A DNA stretch of 64,000 nucleotides from JBGQOG01 sp052113705 (GCF_052113705.1 NZ_JBGQOG010000001.1:248001-312000); one strand, 5' to 3'; numbered from the stretch's first letter, positions 8,648 through 16,718 are shown. Numbers and translations: made by a program. The notes: a model not told the origin generated them from the letters alone.

Positions 8648-9723
8648 TCCGGCTGGAAAAACGCCCGCTGCCCTCGCAATTCTGGTCGGCCGCAACCCCG
8701 GTGGTGGCGGTGATTGCCACGATGATCGCGGGCGGCATTCTCTTTGCCATTCTGGGCAAAAACCCGGTGGATGCGATCCGCACCATCTTTTGGGACCCTT
8801 TGTTCGGGGCCAACGCGAGCTATTTTCGCGGCCAGCTGATGGTCAAGGCCGGACCGCTGATCCTGATCGGCGCGGGTCTTGCCGTGGGGTTCCGCGCGGG
8901 CATCTGGAACATCGGGGCCGAGGGTCAGTATATCATGGGCGCGATCTGCGGCGCCGCCGTGGCCCTCGCCGCCTATCCGCTGGAGGCCTGGTGGATCTTT
9001 CCCGCCATGGTGATCGCGGGCGCCTTGGGGGGCTGGGCCTGGGCGATGATCCCGGCCGTGCTGAAAAACCGCTTTGGCGCCAGTGAGATCCTCGTCTCGC
9101 TGATGCTGGTCTATGTGGCGCAGAACCTCTTGGCGCATATGGCGCATGGGCCGATGAAAAACCCGCAGGGCTTTGGCTTTCCGGGCAGCCGCAACCTGCA
9201 ACAATATCCCAGTGCGTCGAACCCCGAGCTGATCGTGGGCACCGGTCTGCATTGGGGCGGCGTCGCGGCGCTGATCGCGGTGATTGCCACCTATCTTCTG
9301 ATGTCGCGCCATATCGCCGGGTTCCGCATCCGGGTGGCGGGCGAGGCACCGCGCGCCGCGCGCTTTGCAGGCGTCATCCCGCAACGGCTAGTGAGCCTCT
9401 GCCTTGGTCTTTCGGGTGCCTTTGCCGGGCTGGCGGGGATGTTTGAAGTGGCCGGGCCCTCGGGCCAGATCACCGACAGTTTCAACGCGGGCTATGGCTA
9501 TACGGCGATCATCGTCGCCTATCTGGGGCGACTGCATCCGCTGGGGATTTTGCTGGCGGGCCTGTTGATGGCGCTGACCTATATCGGGGGTGATCTGGCG
9601 CAGCTGACGCTGCAACTGCCCGCCGCCGCCATTCAGGCCTTTCAGGGGATGCTCCTGTTCTTCCTGCTCGGCTTTGACCTTCTGACCAATTACCGCATCC
9701 GCATCGGGGGAGGCCGCGCATGA
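8644..9723 (+). CDS. Nucleoside/purine-type ABC transporter permease 1
   Basis: Inner-membrane permease of 359 residues in the BPD_transp_2 (branched-chain/ribose type) family. Multiple hydrophobic helices are visible, starting with VVAVIATMIAGGILFAILG, then GPLILIGAGLAVGFRAGIWNIG. The stretch GFRAGIWNIGAEGQYIMGA is the conserved cytoplasmic loop shared with NupP-type permeases. SEILVSLMLVYVAQNLL follows, with further helices to the C-terminus. It overlaps both neighbours by ATGA, implying coupled translation of the two permeases and the ATPase in fixed proportion. It pairs with the next gene to form the heterodimeric channel. Confidence 0.93.
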   Translation: MIRLEKRPLPSQFWSAATPVVAVIATMIAGGILFAILGKNPVDAIRTIFWDPLFGANASYFRGQLMVKAGPLILIGAGLAVGFRAGIWNIGAEGQYIMGAICGAAVALAAYPLEAWWIFPAMVIAGALGGWAWAMIPAVLKNRFGASEILVSLMLVYVAQNLLAHMAHGPMKNPQGFGFPGSRNLQQYPSASNPELIVGTGLHWGGVAALIAVIATYLLMSRHIAGFRIRVAGEAPRAARFAGVIPQRLVSLCLGLSGAFAGLAGMFEVAGPSGQITDSFNAGYGYTAIIVAYLGRLHPLGILLAGLLMALTYIGGDLAQLTLQLPAAAIQAFQGMLLFFLLGFDLLTNYRIRIGGGRA

Positions 9724-10652
9724 TCATCGGGGGTATCGACATCATCGCGCTCATCGCCTCGCTGATGATCGCCTCAACGCCGATCCTGCTGGCGGCACTG
9801 GGCGAGGCGGTTGCCGAGAAATCGGGCGTGCTCAACCTCGGGGTTGAAGGGATGATGATCATGGGCGCGATCGGCGGCTTTGCGGGCGCAGTGGCCACCG
9901 GCAGCCCGGTGCTGGGCTTTGTGCTCGGCGCGGTCTCGGGGGCGGGCATGGCGCTGATCTTTGCCTTCATGACGCAGGTGGTGCTGGCCAATCAGGTCGC
10001 CTCCGGGCTGGCGCTGACGCTCTTTGGCCTCGGCCTCTCGGCGCTGATCGGGCAGAAATTTCAGGGGATCAAGCCCCCCCCGACACCCAAGCTGGATTTC
10101 GGGCCGCTGGCCGATCTGCCCATCGTCGGGCCGATCTTGTTCCACCACGACTGGGTGGTCTATCTCTCGCTGATCCTCACCGTCGCGGTCTGGGCCTTTC
10201 TGAAATATTCCCGCGCGGGGCTGATCCTGCGCGCGGTGGGCGAAAGCCATACCGCCGCCCATGCGCTCGGCTACCGGGTGGTGGCGGTGCGGGTGGCGGC
10301 GCTGACCTTTGGCGGCGCGCTGGCGGGCCTCGGCGGCGCCTATCTCAGCCTCGTACGGGTGCCGCAATGGACCGAGGGGATGACGGCGGGGGCGGGCTGG
10401 ATTGCCCTCGCCATCGTGGTTTTCGCCAGCTGGCGGGCCGAACGGGTGCTGCTCGGGGCCTATCTCTTTGGCGGGGTTACCGTGCTGCAACTGCGGCTGC
10501 AGGCCGCCGGGTTTGCGATCCCGGTGCAGCTTTTGTCCATGGCCCCTTACGTCATCACCATCATCGTGCTGGTGGTCATTTCCGCGCTGCAAAAGCGCGG
10601 CAGTTCCGCCGCCCCTGCCGATCTGGGGCGCAATTTCCACGCCTCGCGCTGA
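9720..10652 (+). CDS. Nucleoside/purine-type ABC transporter permease 2
   Basis: Second BPD_transp_2 permease, 310 residues, NupQ-like. The N-terminus has IIALIASLMIASTPILLAAL followed by GEAVAEKSGVLNLGVEGMMIMGA, the diagnostic loop for this half of the pair. Later helices include VLANQVASGLALTLFGLGLS and ITIIVLVVISAL. The conserved GLILRAVGESHTAAHALG is the coupling-helix region that contacts the ATPase. The start overlaps permease 1 by ATGA. The last seven codons and the stop lie in the first copy of a 23-bp tandem duplication (separate entry); the second copy falls after the stop, so the protein is unaffected. Confidence 0.93.
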   Translation: MIIGGIDIIALIASLMIASTPILLAALGEAVAEKSGVLNLGVEGMMIMGAIGGFAGAVATGSPVLGFVLGAVSGAGMALIFAFMTQVVLANQVASGLALTLFGLGLSALIGQKFQGIKPPPTPKLDFGPLADLPIVGPILFHHDWVVYLSLILTVAVWAFLKYSRAGLILRAVGESHTAAHALGYRVVAVRVAALTFGGALAGLGGAYLSLVRVPQWTEGMTAGAGWIALAIVVFASWRAERVLLGAYLFGGVTVLQLRLQAAGFAIPVQLLSMAPYVITIIVLVVISALQKRGSSAAPADLGRNFHASR

Positions 10653-10675
10653 GCAATTTCTACGCCTCGCGCTGA
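10630..10675 (+). repeat. 23-bp tandem duplication across the permease stop codon
   Basis: GCAATTTC(C/T)ACGCCTCGCGCTGA occurs twice head to tail at 10630-10652 and 10653-10675 with a single mismatch. Each copy ends in TGA. The first copy encodes the permease C-terminus; the second lies in the spacer before the binding-protein gene. It looks like a recent slippage or unequal-exchange event. Confidence 0.95.
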
Positions 10676-10728
10676 TGCGGGGCGGATCAACCAAGGGCCA
10701 TCCGGCCTGTTCCAACGGGGGAGTTCCC

Positions 10729-11814
10729 ATGAACCGCAGAAGCTTTTTGACCACCACCAGCCTCGCTGTCGGCGCGGCCGCCTTCGGCCTGCCGAAAATC
10801 GCCTCGGCGGCGGATCCGCTGAAGGTCGGCTTCATCTATGTCGGCCCGATCGGCGATATGGGCTGGTCGTATCAGCACGATCAGGGACGTCTGGCGATGG
10901 AGAAGGAATTTGGCGACAAGATCGTCACCTCCTATGTCGAAAGCGTGCCGGAAGGCCCGGATGCCGAGCGCGTGCTGACCCAGCTTGCCCTTGAGGGCAA
11001 CCAGCTGATCTTCGCGACCTCCTTCGGCTATATGGACGCCACCGCTAACGTGGCCGCGAAATTCCCGAATGTGAAATTCGAGCACGCTACCGGCTATAAA
11101 CGCGCCGACAACCTGGCCACCTATGACGCGCGCTTCTACGAAGGCCGCGCTATTCAGGGCACCATCGCGGGCCGGATGACCAAGACCAACAAGATCGGCT
11201 ACATCGGCTCCTTCCCGATCCCGGAGGTTATTCAGGGGATCAACGCCGCCTATATCCACGCCAAAAAGGTCAACCCGGCGGTCGAGATCAAGGTGGTCTG
11301 GGCCTACAGCTGGTTCGATCCGGCGAAAGAGGCCGATGCCGCCGCCGCGCTGATCGCCGAAGGCGTCGACGTGCTGTTGCAGCACACCGATTCCACCGCG
11401 CCGCAGGCCAAGGCACAGGAAGCCGGGATTTACACCTTCGGTCAGGCCTCCGACATGGCCGCCTTTGCACCGAAACCGCGCATCAGCTCGACCATCGACA
11501 ACTGGGCGCCCTACTACATCAAGCGCGCGGGTGCGATGCTGGACGGCAGCTGGGCCTCCGAAGCCACTTGGGGCGGCATCGGCACCGGCATGGTCGGCAT
11601 TGGCGAGATCACCTCGGAAGTTCCGGCCGAAGTGAAGGCCGAAGCCGAAGCGATGATCGCGGCCATCGGCAGCGGCGAATACCATCCCTTCACCGGCCCG
11701 CTGAACAAGCAAGACGGCTCGGTCTGGCTGGCCGAGGGCGAAAAGGCAGATGACGGCACGCTCGCCGGCCTGAACTTCTTTGTCGAAGGCATCACCGCGG
11801 AAATGCCCTCCTGA
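10729..11814 (+). CDS. BMP-family substrate-binding protein of the purine/nucleoside transporter
   Basis: Periplasmic solute-binding protein of 361 residues, basic membrane protein (BMP/PnrA-like) family, which typically binds nucleosides or purines. The N-terminus MNRRSFLTTTSLAVGAAAFG resembles a twin-arginine signal, with cleavage likely after ASAA. No lipobox is seen, so it is probably a soluble periplasmic protein instead of a lipoprotein. The mature part opens DPLKVGFIYVGPIGDMGWSY, the first strand and ligand loop of the family; EGPDAERVLTQLALEGNQLI and GFIYVGPIGD-type glycine loops follow. ATG 10729 has GGGGGAG upstream; the longer open frame upstream is permease sequence. It is the last gene of the unit, before a strong terminator. 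Confidence 0.93.
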   Translation: MNRRSFLTTTSLAVGAAAFGLPKIASAADPLKVGFIYVGPIGDMGWSYQHDQGRLAMEKEFGDKIVTSYVESVPEGPDAERVLTQLALEGNQLIFATSFGYMDATANVAAKFPNVKFEHATGYKRADNLATYDARFYEGRAIQGTIAGRMTKTNKIGYIGSFPIPEVIQGINAAYIHAKKVNPAVEIKVVWAYSWFDPAKEADAAAALIAEGVDVLLQHTDSTAPQAKAQEAGIYTFGQASDMAAFAPKPRISSTIDNWAPYYIKRAGAMLDGSWASEATWGGIGTGMVGIGEITSEVPAEVKAEAEAMIAAIGSGEYHPFTGPLNKQDGSVWLAEGEKADDGTLAGLNFFVEGITAEMPS

Positions 11815-11836
11815 TTTCAGATCAACACCTTATGGG

Positions 11837-11865
11837 AAAGGCCCGGCGGCTGCGCCGGGCCTTTT
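11837..11865 (+). terminator. Rho-independent terminator of the xdh-transporter unit
   Basis: Perfect stem AAAGGCCCGGCG/CGCCGGGCCTTT (11837-11848 with 11853-11864), GCTG loop, then a run CTTTTCATTT. It sits 22 bases after the binding-protein stop and closes the plus-strand unit. Confidence 0.93.
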
Positions 11866-11898
11866 CATTTGCCCCCCGCCCCGCGACATCCGAGGGCA

Positions 11899-11936
11899 TT
11901 GACCGAAGCCTCCATAATATTCAATAATTGGAATAT
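11899..11936 (+). promoter_or_regulatory. sqr promoter with SqrR-type operator ATTC-N8-GAAT
   Basis: ATATTC-AATAATTG-GAATAT at 11917-11936 is a perfect 6+6 inverted repeat with an 8-base spacer. It contains ATTC-N8-GAAT, the motif I recall for the sulfide-responsive ArsR-type repressors SqrR (R. capsulatus), BigR and YgaV. TTGACC at 11899-11904 is a plausible -35; an AT-rich -10 (AATAAT, 11923-11928, spacer 18) falls inside the operator, so bound repressor would occlude polymerase. The start codon of sqr is at 11973. The repressor gene is not in the window. Confidence 0.75.
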
Positions 11937-11972
11937 AACTGATGCGAGGGGCATCGGGAGGAGGAGTTCAAC

Positions 11973-13256
11973 ATGGCACATATAGTTGTTTTGGGGGCCG
12001 GGCTGGGGGGCGCGATCATGGCCTATGAGTTGCGCGACAGCCTGCGCCGCGAGGACCGGATCACGGTCATCACCAAAGACCCGTTCTATCATTTCGTGCC
12101 CTCAAACCCCTGGATCGCGGTGGGCTGGCGCGAGCGGTCGGACATCACCGTCGATCTGGCACCGGTGATGAAGAAAAAGGGCATCGGTTTCATCGTGCAA
12201 CCGGCCACCAGGCTGCATGCCGCCGAGAACCGGGTGGAGCTGGCCGATGGCAGCTCGGTCGCGTACGACTATATCGTCATCGCCACCGGGCCTGAGCTGG
12301 CCTTTGACGAGATCGAGGGCTTTGGCCCGACGGGCCACACGCAATCGGTCTGCCATGTCGATCATGCCGTCGCCAGCCGCAGCGCCTTTGAACGGTTCTG
12401 CGAGAACCCCGGCCCGATTGTGGTGGGCGCGGCGCAGGGGGCCAGCTGCTTTGGCCCGGCCTATGAATTCGCCTTCATTCTGGATGCAGAGCTGCGCAAA
12501 CGCAAAATCCGCGACAAGGTGCCGATGACCTTTGTCACGCCCGAGCCCTATGTCGGGCATCTGGGGCTGGACGGGGTGGGCGACACCAAGGGCCTGCTGG
12601 AATCCGAGATGCGTGGCAAGCACATCAAATGGATGACCTCCGCGCGGGTGAAGAAGGTCGAGGAAGGCCAGATGCTGGTCGAGGAGATCAACGACGATGG
12701 CAGCGTGAAGGGCGAAAAATCCCTGCCCTTCGGCTTTGCGATGATGCTGCCCGCCTTTCGCGGCATTCCGGCGGTTTCGGGCATCGAGGGGCTGTCGAAC
12801 CCGCGCGGCTTCACCATTGTCGACCAACATCAGCGCAACCCGCGCTATCCCAATGTCTTTGCGGTGGGCGTCTGCGTCGCGATTCCGCCGATGGGGCCGA
12901 CGCCCGTGCCCTGCGGCGTGCCGAAAACCGGTTTCATGATCGAGAGCATGGTCACCGCCACCGCGCAAAACCTGGGCCAACTGGTGCGCGGACAGGAACC
13001 GAGCCATGTCGGCACCTGGAACGCTGTCTGCCTGGCCGATTTCGGCGATGGCGGCATCGCCTTCGTGGCGCAGCCGCAGATCCCGCCGCGCAATGTGAAC
13101 TGGTCCTCATCCGGCAAATGGGTGCATCTGGCCAAGGTGGGCTTTGAAAAATACTTCATCCGCAAGGTGAAGCGCGGCAATTCCGAGCCCTATTACGAGA
13201 AAGCGGCGATGAAGATCCTTGGCATCGACAAGCTGAAAGAGGTCACTCAGGGCTGA
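11973..13256 (+). CDS. sqr: Sulfide:quinone oxidoreductase
   Basis: Membrane-associated flavoprotein that oxidises sulfide to polysulfide or sulfur and passes electrons to the quinone pool. It has 427 residues, the same length as R. capsulatus Sqr. The FAD Rossmann motif VVLGAGLGGAIMAYEL is at the N-terminus. The three redox cysteines are C127 (SVCHVDHA), C159 (GASCFGP) and C353 (AVCLAD), exactly at R. capsulatus numbering. PYVGHLGLDGVGD and NVFAVGVC also match type I SQR. GGAGGAG precedes the ATG by 8 bases. The last 14 bases overlap the 3' end of the convergent regulator gene. Regulation by an SqrR-type repressor is suggested by the upstream palindrome. Confidence 0.96.
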   Translation: MAHIVVLGAGLGGAIMAYELRDSLRREDRITVITKDPFYHFVPSNPWIAVGWRERSDITVDLAPVMKKKGIGFIVQPATRLHAAENRVELADGSSVAYDYIVIATGPELAFDEIEGFGPTGHTQSVCHVDHAVASRSAFERFCENPGPIVVGAAQGASCFGPAYEFAFILDAELRKRKIRDKVPMTFVTPEPYVGHLGLDGVGDTKGLLESEMRGKHIKWMTSARVKKVEEGQMLVEEINDDGSVKGEKSLPFGFAMMLPAFRGIPAVSGIEGLSNPRGFTIVDQHQRNPRYPNVFAVGVCVAIPPMGPTPVPCGVPKTGFMIESMVTATAQNLGQLVRGQEPSHVGTWNAVCLADFGDGGIAFVAQPQIPPRNVNWSSSGKWVHLAKVGFEKYFIRKVKRGNSEPYYEKAAMKILGIDKLKEVTQG

Positions 13257-14337
13257 GATCTTGCGCCTGCCGCCATGCCTCGGGCGGCAGGCCATACAGC
13301 TCGCGGAAATGCCGGATCAGATGCGAGGCATCGCAAAAGCCGGTGGCATGGGCGATCTCGGTCACGGTTTTCTCGCCCCGTTCCACCAATGCCCGGGCCT
13401 GCGCCAGCCGCACCCGGCGCCCGGCCTCGGCGGGGGTGATCCCCAGCGTATCCGCGAAATGCCGCTCAAGTTTGCGCCGCCCGATGCCGAGCCGCTCGGC
13501 CAGCCGCGCGACGGAAAGGGGCGCATCGATGGTCTGCTGCATCCACAAGAGCGCGCGTTTCACCACCGGATCATTGCTCGACAGTTCCAGCGGCAGACCC
13601 GGCTGCGGCCGCTCGCCCGCTTCGGCCTGATCAATGATCATGATCGACAGGCTTTTGCGCGCAACTGAGCGGCTGATGTGGCGCTCCACCAGAAACGCCG
13701 CCAGATGCGCCGCCGACACCCCGCCCGAGCAGGTCAGCCGGTCGCGGTCGACGACAAAGATCTGGTCGGCGACGGGTTGCAACGTGTCGAATTCTTCGAT
13801 GAAATCGCCGTGGTGGAACCAGCTGACGCAGCATTTATAGCCCTGCATCAACCCCAGCCGCGCGAGGATAAAGGCACCGGTGCAAATGCCCACCAGTGGC
13901 ACCCGCTCGGCGGCCGCCCGCAGCAGGAACTTCTCGACATCCAGCGGCAGGCGTCCGGTGGGCTCGATCAGCCCCCCCACCACCGCGATATAATCATAGT
14001 CGCGCGGGTCCAGAGGACGGTGCGTCGCGGGCACCGGAATCCCACAGCTCGACTGCACCGGTTCCTGAAGGGCGCCGATCACCTCCCAGCGGCACAGAAT
14101 CGGCCGCGAGCGGTCCGCCTCATCCGCCGAAAGCCGCAGCACATCAATGAAATTTGCCAGCGCAGACAGGGTAAAACGCCGCGCCAGCACGATTCCGATC
14201 CGCAACGGCTGCGGCGCGGGCCGCCCCGCCGGACGGCTCTCGGAGCGCTGAACCTTACGTTGGGGCAAGTTTGCGGGTGCTTCTGCAGCAATTGGCGCGG
14301 TCATGTCGCAATCATCATGTTCGGTTGACGCAATCAT
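13243..14337 (-). CDS. GATase1-like AraC-family transcriptional regulator A
   Basis: A 364-residue regulator. The N-terminal DJ-1/PfpI-like (GATase1) sensor domain begins about LRIGIVLARRFTLSALANFID and has the nucleophile-elbow motif GICTGAFILARLG. The C-terminal AraC domain carries two helix-turn-helix units: VARLAERLGIGRRKLERHF, and VTEIAHATGFCDASHLIRHF. This architecture is that of GlxA/CdhR/GbdR regulators, which often control quaternary-amine or amino-acid catabolism; the ligand here is unknown. ATG 14337 was chosen; TTG 14364 with GGAGAAC just upstream and ATG 14304 are alternatives. It is tail-to-tail with sqr (14-base overlap) and head-to-head with a related regulator. Confidence 0.9.
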   Translation of the reverse strand: MIASTEHDDCDMTAPIAAEAPANLPQRKVQRSESRPAGRPAPQPLRIGIVLARRFTLSALANFIDVLRLSADEADRSRPILCRWEVIGALQEPVQSSCGIPVPATHRPLDPRDYDYIAVVGGLIEPTGRLPLDVEKFLLRAAAERVPLVGICTGAFILARLGLMQGYKCCVSWFHHGDFIEEFDTLQPVADQIFVVDRDRLTCSGGVSAAHLAAFLVERHISRSVARKSLSIMIIDQAEAGERPQPGLPLELSSNDPVVKRALLWMQQTIDAPLSVARLAERLGIGRRKLERHFADTLGITPAEAGRRVRLAQARALVERGEKTVTEIAHATGFCDASHLIRHFRELYGLPPEAWRQAQDLSPE

Positions 14338-14402
14338 ACACTCACAGTTTCGCGTGATCAGCAAGAGTTCTCCATCACCGCAACCGCATCAGGAGCTTTG
14401 AG

Positions 14403-15467
14403 ATGACGCATTTCTCCCCCGTGACCGTTTTGGAAGCCAATGCCAGTCTCCTGCGTCCCACGCCCGCTGCCGCCACCCGGCGCTATGCATTCCTGCTGAT
14501 TGGCGGCTTTACGCATCTGGCCCTGGCGGCGGCGATTGAACCCCTGCGGCTGGCCAATATCGCCGCGCGCCGGCAGGGCTACGGCTGGCGCCTTTTGTCG
14601 GAAAGCGGCGGATCGGTCGAGGGCTCCGGCGGGATCCGCGTGCAGGTGGACGGTGCACTGGCCGATCTGGAGCGCGATGAAATGCTGATCATCGTTGCGG
14701 GCGATGACGTGCGCCAACGGCTGACCGAGAGTTTGGTGGCGCGAATCCGGCGGCTGTCGGTGCGCGGCGCCGCGATGGGCAGTCTCTGTGGCGGTGTGCA
14801 GCTGCTCGCGCGCGCGGGTGTGCTTGCCGGGCAGGAATGCGCGGTGCATTGGGAACATGCCGAGGCGATGGAGGAAGAATACCCCGATCTTGAGATTACC
14901 TGCACGGCTTTCGAAGCATCGCGGGTGCCGACGGCGCCGGGCGGAATCGCTGCCGCCGACCTGATGTTGCATCAGATCGGCGCTGATCTCGGCCCTGTCA
15001 CCGCCGCAAAAGTGGCCGATCAAATGCTGCTGGGACAGGTTCGGGGGCCGGGGGCGGCGCAGACCGTCTCGCATCAGGCGCGCTATGGTGTGCGCAATGC
15101 GCGTCTGGCCCGTGTGCTGCGCTGCATGGAGGAAAACCTCGAAGTCCCGCTGACCGCACTGGAAATCGCCGATATCGCCGCACTTTCCGTGCGCCAGACC
15201 GAGCGCCTGTTCCGTCGTCACCTGAACATGACGCCCATGGCCTTCTACGGTCAGATGCGGCTGGATCGCGCGCATGGGCTCCTCACCCGCACCGAAATGT
15301 CGCTGATGCAGATCGCGGTTGCCTGCGGTTTTCAGTCAGCCTCGCATTTCGCCAAGAAGTACCGCAGCCACTTCGGAGTCAACCCGAGCAAGACGCGCGC
15401 AGGGCTGCACGCCGTGCCACCCCGCGCGGCAATCCCGGCGCCGGTGGCCGCGCGCTACGCGGCCTGA
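14403..15467 (+). CDS. GATase1-like AraC-family transcriptional regulator B
   Basis: A 354-residue regulator of the same architecture as its divergent neighbour. The sensor domain runs from YAFLLIGGFTHLALAAAIEPL through MGSLCGGVQLLARAGVL, with a cysteine at the elbow position, and AAADLMLHQIG. The C-terminal AraC domain has ALEIADIAALSVRQTERLFRRH, then LMQIAVACGFQSASHFAKKY and RSHFGVNPS, a well-kept second HTH. Start ATG 14403 follows AGGAGCTTTGAG. The sensor resembles CdhR/GbdR-type proteins (carnitine, glycine betaine), but no such catabolic genes are in the window, so the effector and targets are not assigned. Paralogy with regulator A is inferred from architecture; the sequences have diverged strongly. 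Confidence 0.9.
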   Translation: MTHFSPVTVLEANASLLRPTPAAATRRYAFLLIGGFTHLALAAAIEPLRLANIAARRQGYGWRLLSESGGSVEGSGGIRVQVDGALADLERDEMLIIVAGDDVRQRLTESLVARIRRLSVRGAAMGSLCGGVQLLARAGVLAGQECAVHWEHAEAMEEEYPDLEITCTAFEASRVPTAPGGIAAADLMLHQIGADLGPVTAAKVADQMLLGQVRGPGAAQTVSHQARYGVRNARLARVLRCMEENLEVPLTALEIADIAALSVRQTERLFRRHLNMTPMAFYGQMRLDRAHGLLTRTEMSLMQIAVACGFQSASHFAKKYRSHFGVNPSKTRAGLHAVPPRAAIPAPVAARYAA

Positions 15468-15570
15468 GCGGGCGCGCCAGCCCGCAAAACCGGCGCCGCC
15501 CGCGCAAAGACTGCGGGCGGCTCAAACCCGTGTCATGCGCCAGATTATCGCCCGCTCTGGCCAGAGGCGC

Positions 15571-15627
15571 GGCACTACTGCGGGCCCGGCATCTCCGCAG
15601 GCTAGGCACTACCGCAGACCCGGCATC
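15571..15627. repeat. Imperfect 23-bp direct repeat
   Basis: GGCACTAC-GC-G-CCCGGCATC occurs at 15571-15593 and 15605-15627 with three mismatches and an 11-base spacer, in the non-coding gap. No function is suggested. Confidence 0.75.
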
Positions 15628-15652
15628 AGCCCGCGACCAGACCTTTCAACAC

Positions 15653-15691
15653 ATGAAAACGGCGCCGGCATTGCTGCGGCGCCGTTTTCAT
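15653..15691. terminator. Bidirectional intrinsic terminator
   Basis: A 15-bp perfect inverted repeat, ATGAAAACGGCGCCG/CGGCGCCGTTTTCAT, with a 9-base loop. The A-run on one side and the T-run on the other make it usable from both strands, which suits the convergent arrangement of regulator B and the exoY-like gene. Confidence 0.88.
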
Positions 15692-15843
15692 ATCGTCGTT
15701 GTCAGAGCTGAGGACCTTTTCGGCGGTGTCAGAGCAGAGCCATAATTTCTCCGCGCGTCCACCTCGTCCTGCGATTGCTCCCGCTTGGTACCTTGAGGTC
15801 GCTTCCACCTGCGGGACCCTGAACCGGATCCCGCCGCGGTGCC

Positions 15844-16551
15844 TCAGCGGCCCGTCATCTTGAACACGACGCCAACGGTCCGCATCATCAAGGAGATGTC
15901 CTGCGCAACTGACGCTTTCGCATAATAGGTTTCGTCGTAGTGAACGCGGTCCACAAAACGGGTGGTGCCACGTCCCTCAACCTGCCAGAGCCCGGTCACG
16001 CCCGGACGCATGTGGAAATAGGCGCGGCCCCCCGCTTCGGTGTAGAGCGACTGCTGGTCGATCAGGAACGGGCGCGGCCCCACCAGGCTCATGTCGCCTT
16101 TGAAGATGTTGATCAGCTGCGGTAGCTCGTCGAGGCTGGTCTTGCGCAGAAAAGCACCCACCTTGGTGATCCGCGGGTCAACGGCAAGCTTCTGGTTTTC
16201 ATGCCATTCGCGGGCCACCTCAGGATCGCTGTCGCACATTTGCTTCAGCCGCTGTTCGGCGTCCACTGCCATCGTGCGCAGCTTGTAACAGTTGAACACG
16301 CGGCCATTCAGGCCAACGCGGGGCTGGACGAAAAACGCCGAACCGCCATCGCGCCGAACCATGACGCAGAGCAGCAGAACCACCGGCACGACCACCGGCA
16401 AGATCAGAAGTGACAAGGCGATATCCAGCATGCGTTTCGGCAGGCCGGTGTAGGACCACCAGCCGCGCTTGCTGGCGGAAGAACGGCGAAACTCCTCAAC
16501 GCGGGCGGAGGTCGGTGTGAAAAAATCACTTAGCGGAGAATATTGTTTCAT
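15844..16551 (-). CDS. exoY: Undecaprenyl-phosphate sugar phosphotransferase, ExoY type
   Basis: Initiating enzyme of exopolysaccharide repeat-unit assembly: moves a hexose-1-phosphate from UDP-sugar to undecaprenyl phosphate at the inner membrane. The length is 235 residues, as for short ExoY-type enzymes without the N-terminal membrane domain of WbaP. One membrane helix is visible (LDIALSLLILPVVVPVVLLL), preceded by KRMLDI. The bacterial sugar transferase core follows: FVQPRVGLNGRVFNCYKLRTM, then TSLDELPQLINIFKGDMSLVGPRP, and RPGVTGLWQVEGR. It stands alone, without other EPS genes. A TTAA-N7-TTAA site lies about 60 bp upstream. The sugar (galactose or glucose) cannot be read from sequence. 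Confidence 0.92.
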   Translation of the reverse strand: MKQYSPLSDFFTPTSARVEEFRRSSASKRGWWSYTGLPKRMLDIALSLLILPVVVPVVLLLCVMVRRDGGSAFFVQPRVGLNGRVFNCYKLRTMAVDAEQRLKQMCDSDPEVAREWHENQKLAVDPRITKVGAFLRKTSLDELPQLINIFKGDMSLVGPRPFLIDQQSLYTEAGGRAYFHMRPGVTGLWQVEGRGTTRFVDRVHYDETYYAKASVAQDISLMMRTVGVVFKMTGR

Positions 16552-16611
16552 GACTTAAGTCCCGTGCTGGGAAAACATACATCGAAAAGGCACTGCGGAT
16601 AGTTTTTTTGA

Positions 16612-16626
16612 TTAAGGATCAATTAA
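16612..16626 (-). promoter_or_regulatory. Candidate CtrA binding site upstream of exoY
   Basis: TTAA-GGATCAA-TTAA fits the full CtrA consensus TTAA-N7-TTAA known from Caulobacter and other alphaproteobacteria. It lies 61-75 bases upstream of the exoY start codon in an AT-rich leader, a position where CtrA usually activates. The first TTAA also follows a T7 run. The match is read directly; binding is inference. Confidence 0.55.
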
Positions 16627-16718
16627 CGCGCACCACGATTCGAAACAACCCCATGCTGCGAGTGCGAAGGTACAAACCGGCGGAATTCGCCTTAGATTAC
16701 GGCAAATTTTAGCAAACT

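Larger units (their letters stand above)
15468..15843. other. Non-coding gap with short repeats and a bidirectional terminator
   Basis: No convincing gene. It holds an imperfect direct repeat (15571-15627) and a long perfect inverted repeat acting as terminator (15653-15691) between the convergent regulator B and the exoY-like gene. Confidence 0.7.

Noticed and set aside
7106..8695. 529-codon frame antisense to the transporter ATPase
   Set aside because: Both ABC domains are clear on the plus strand; the antisense product is basic and has no motif.
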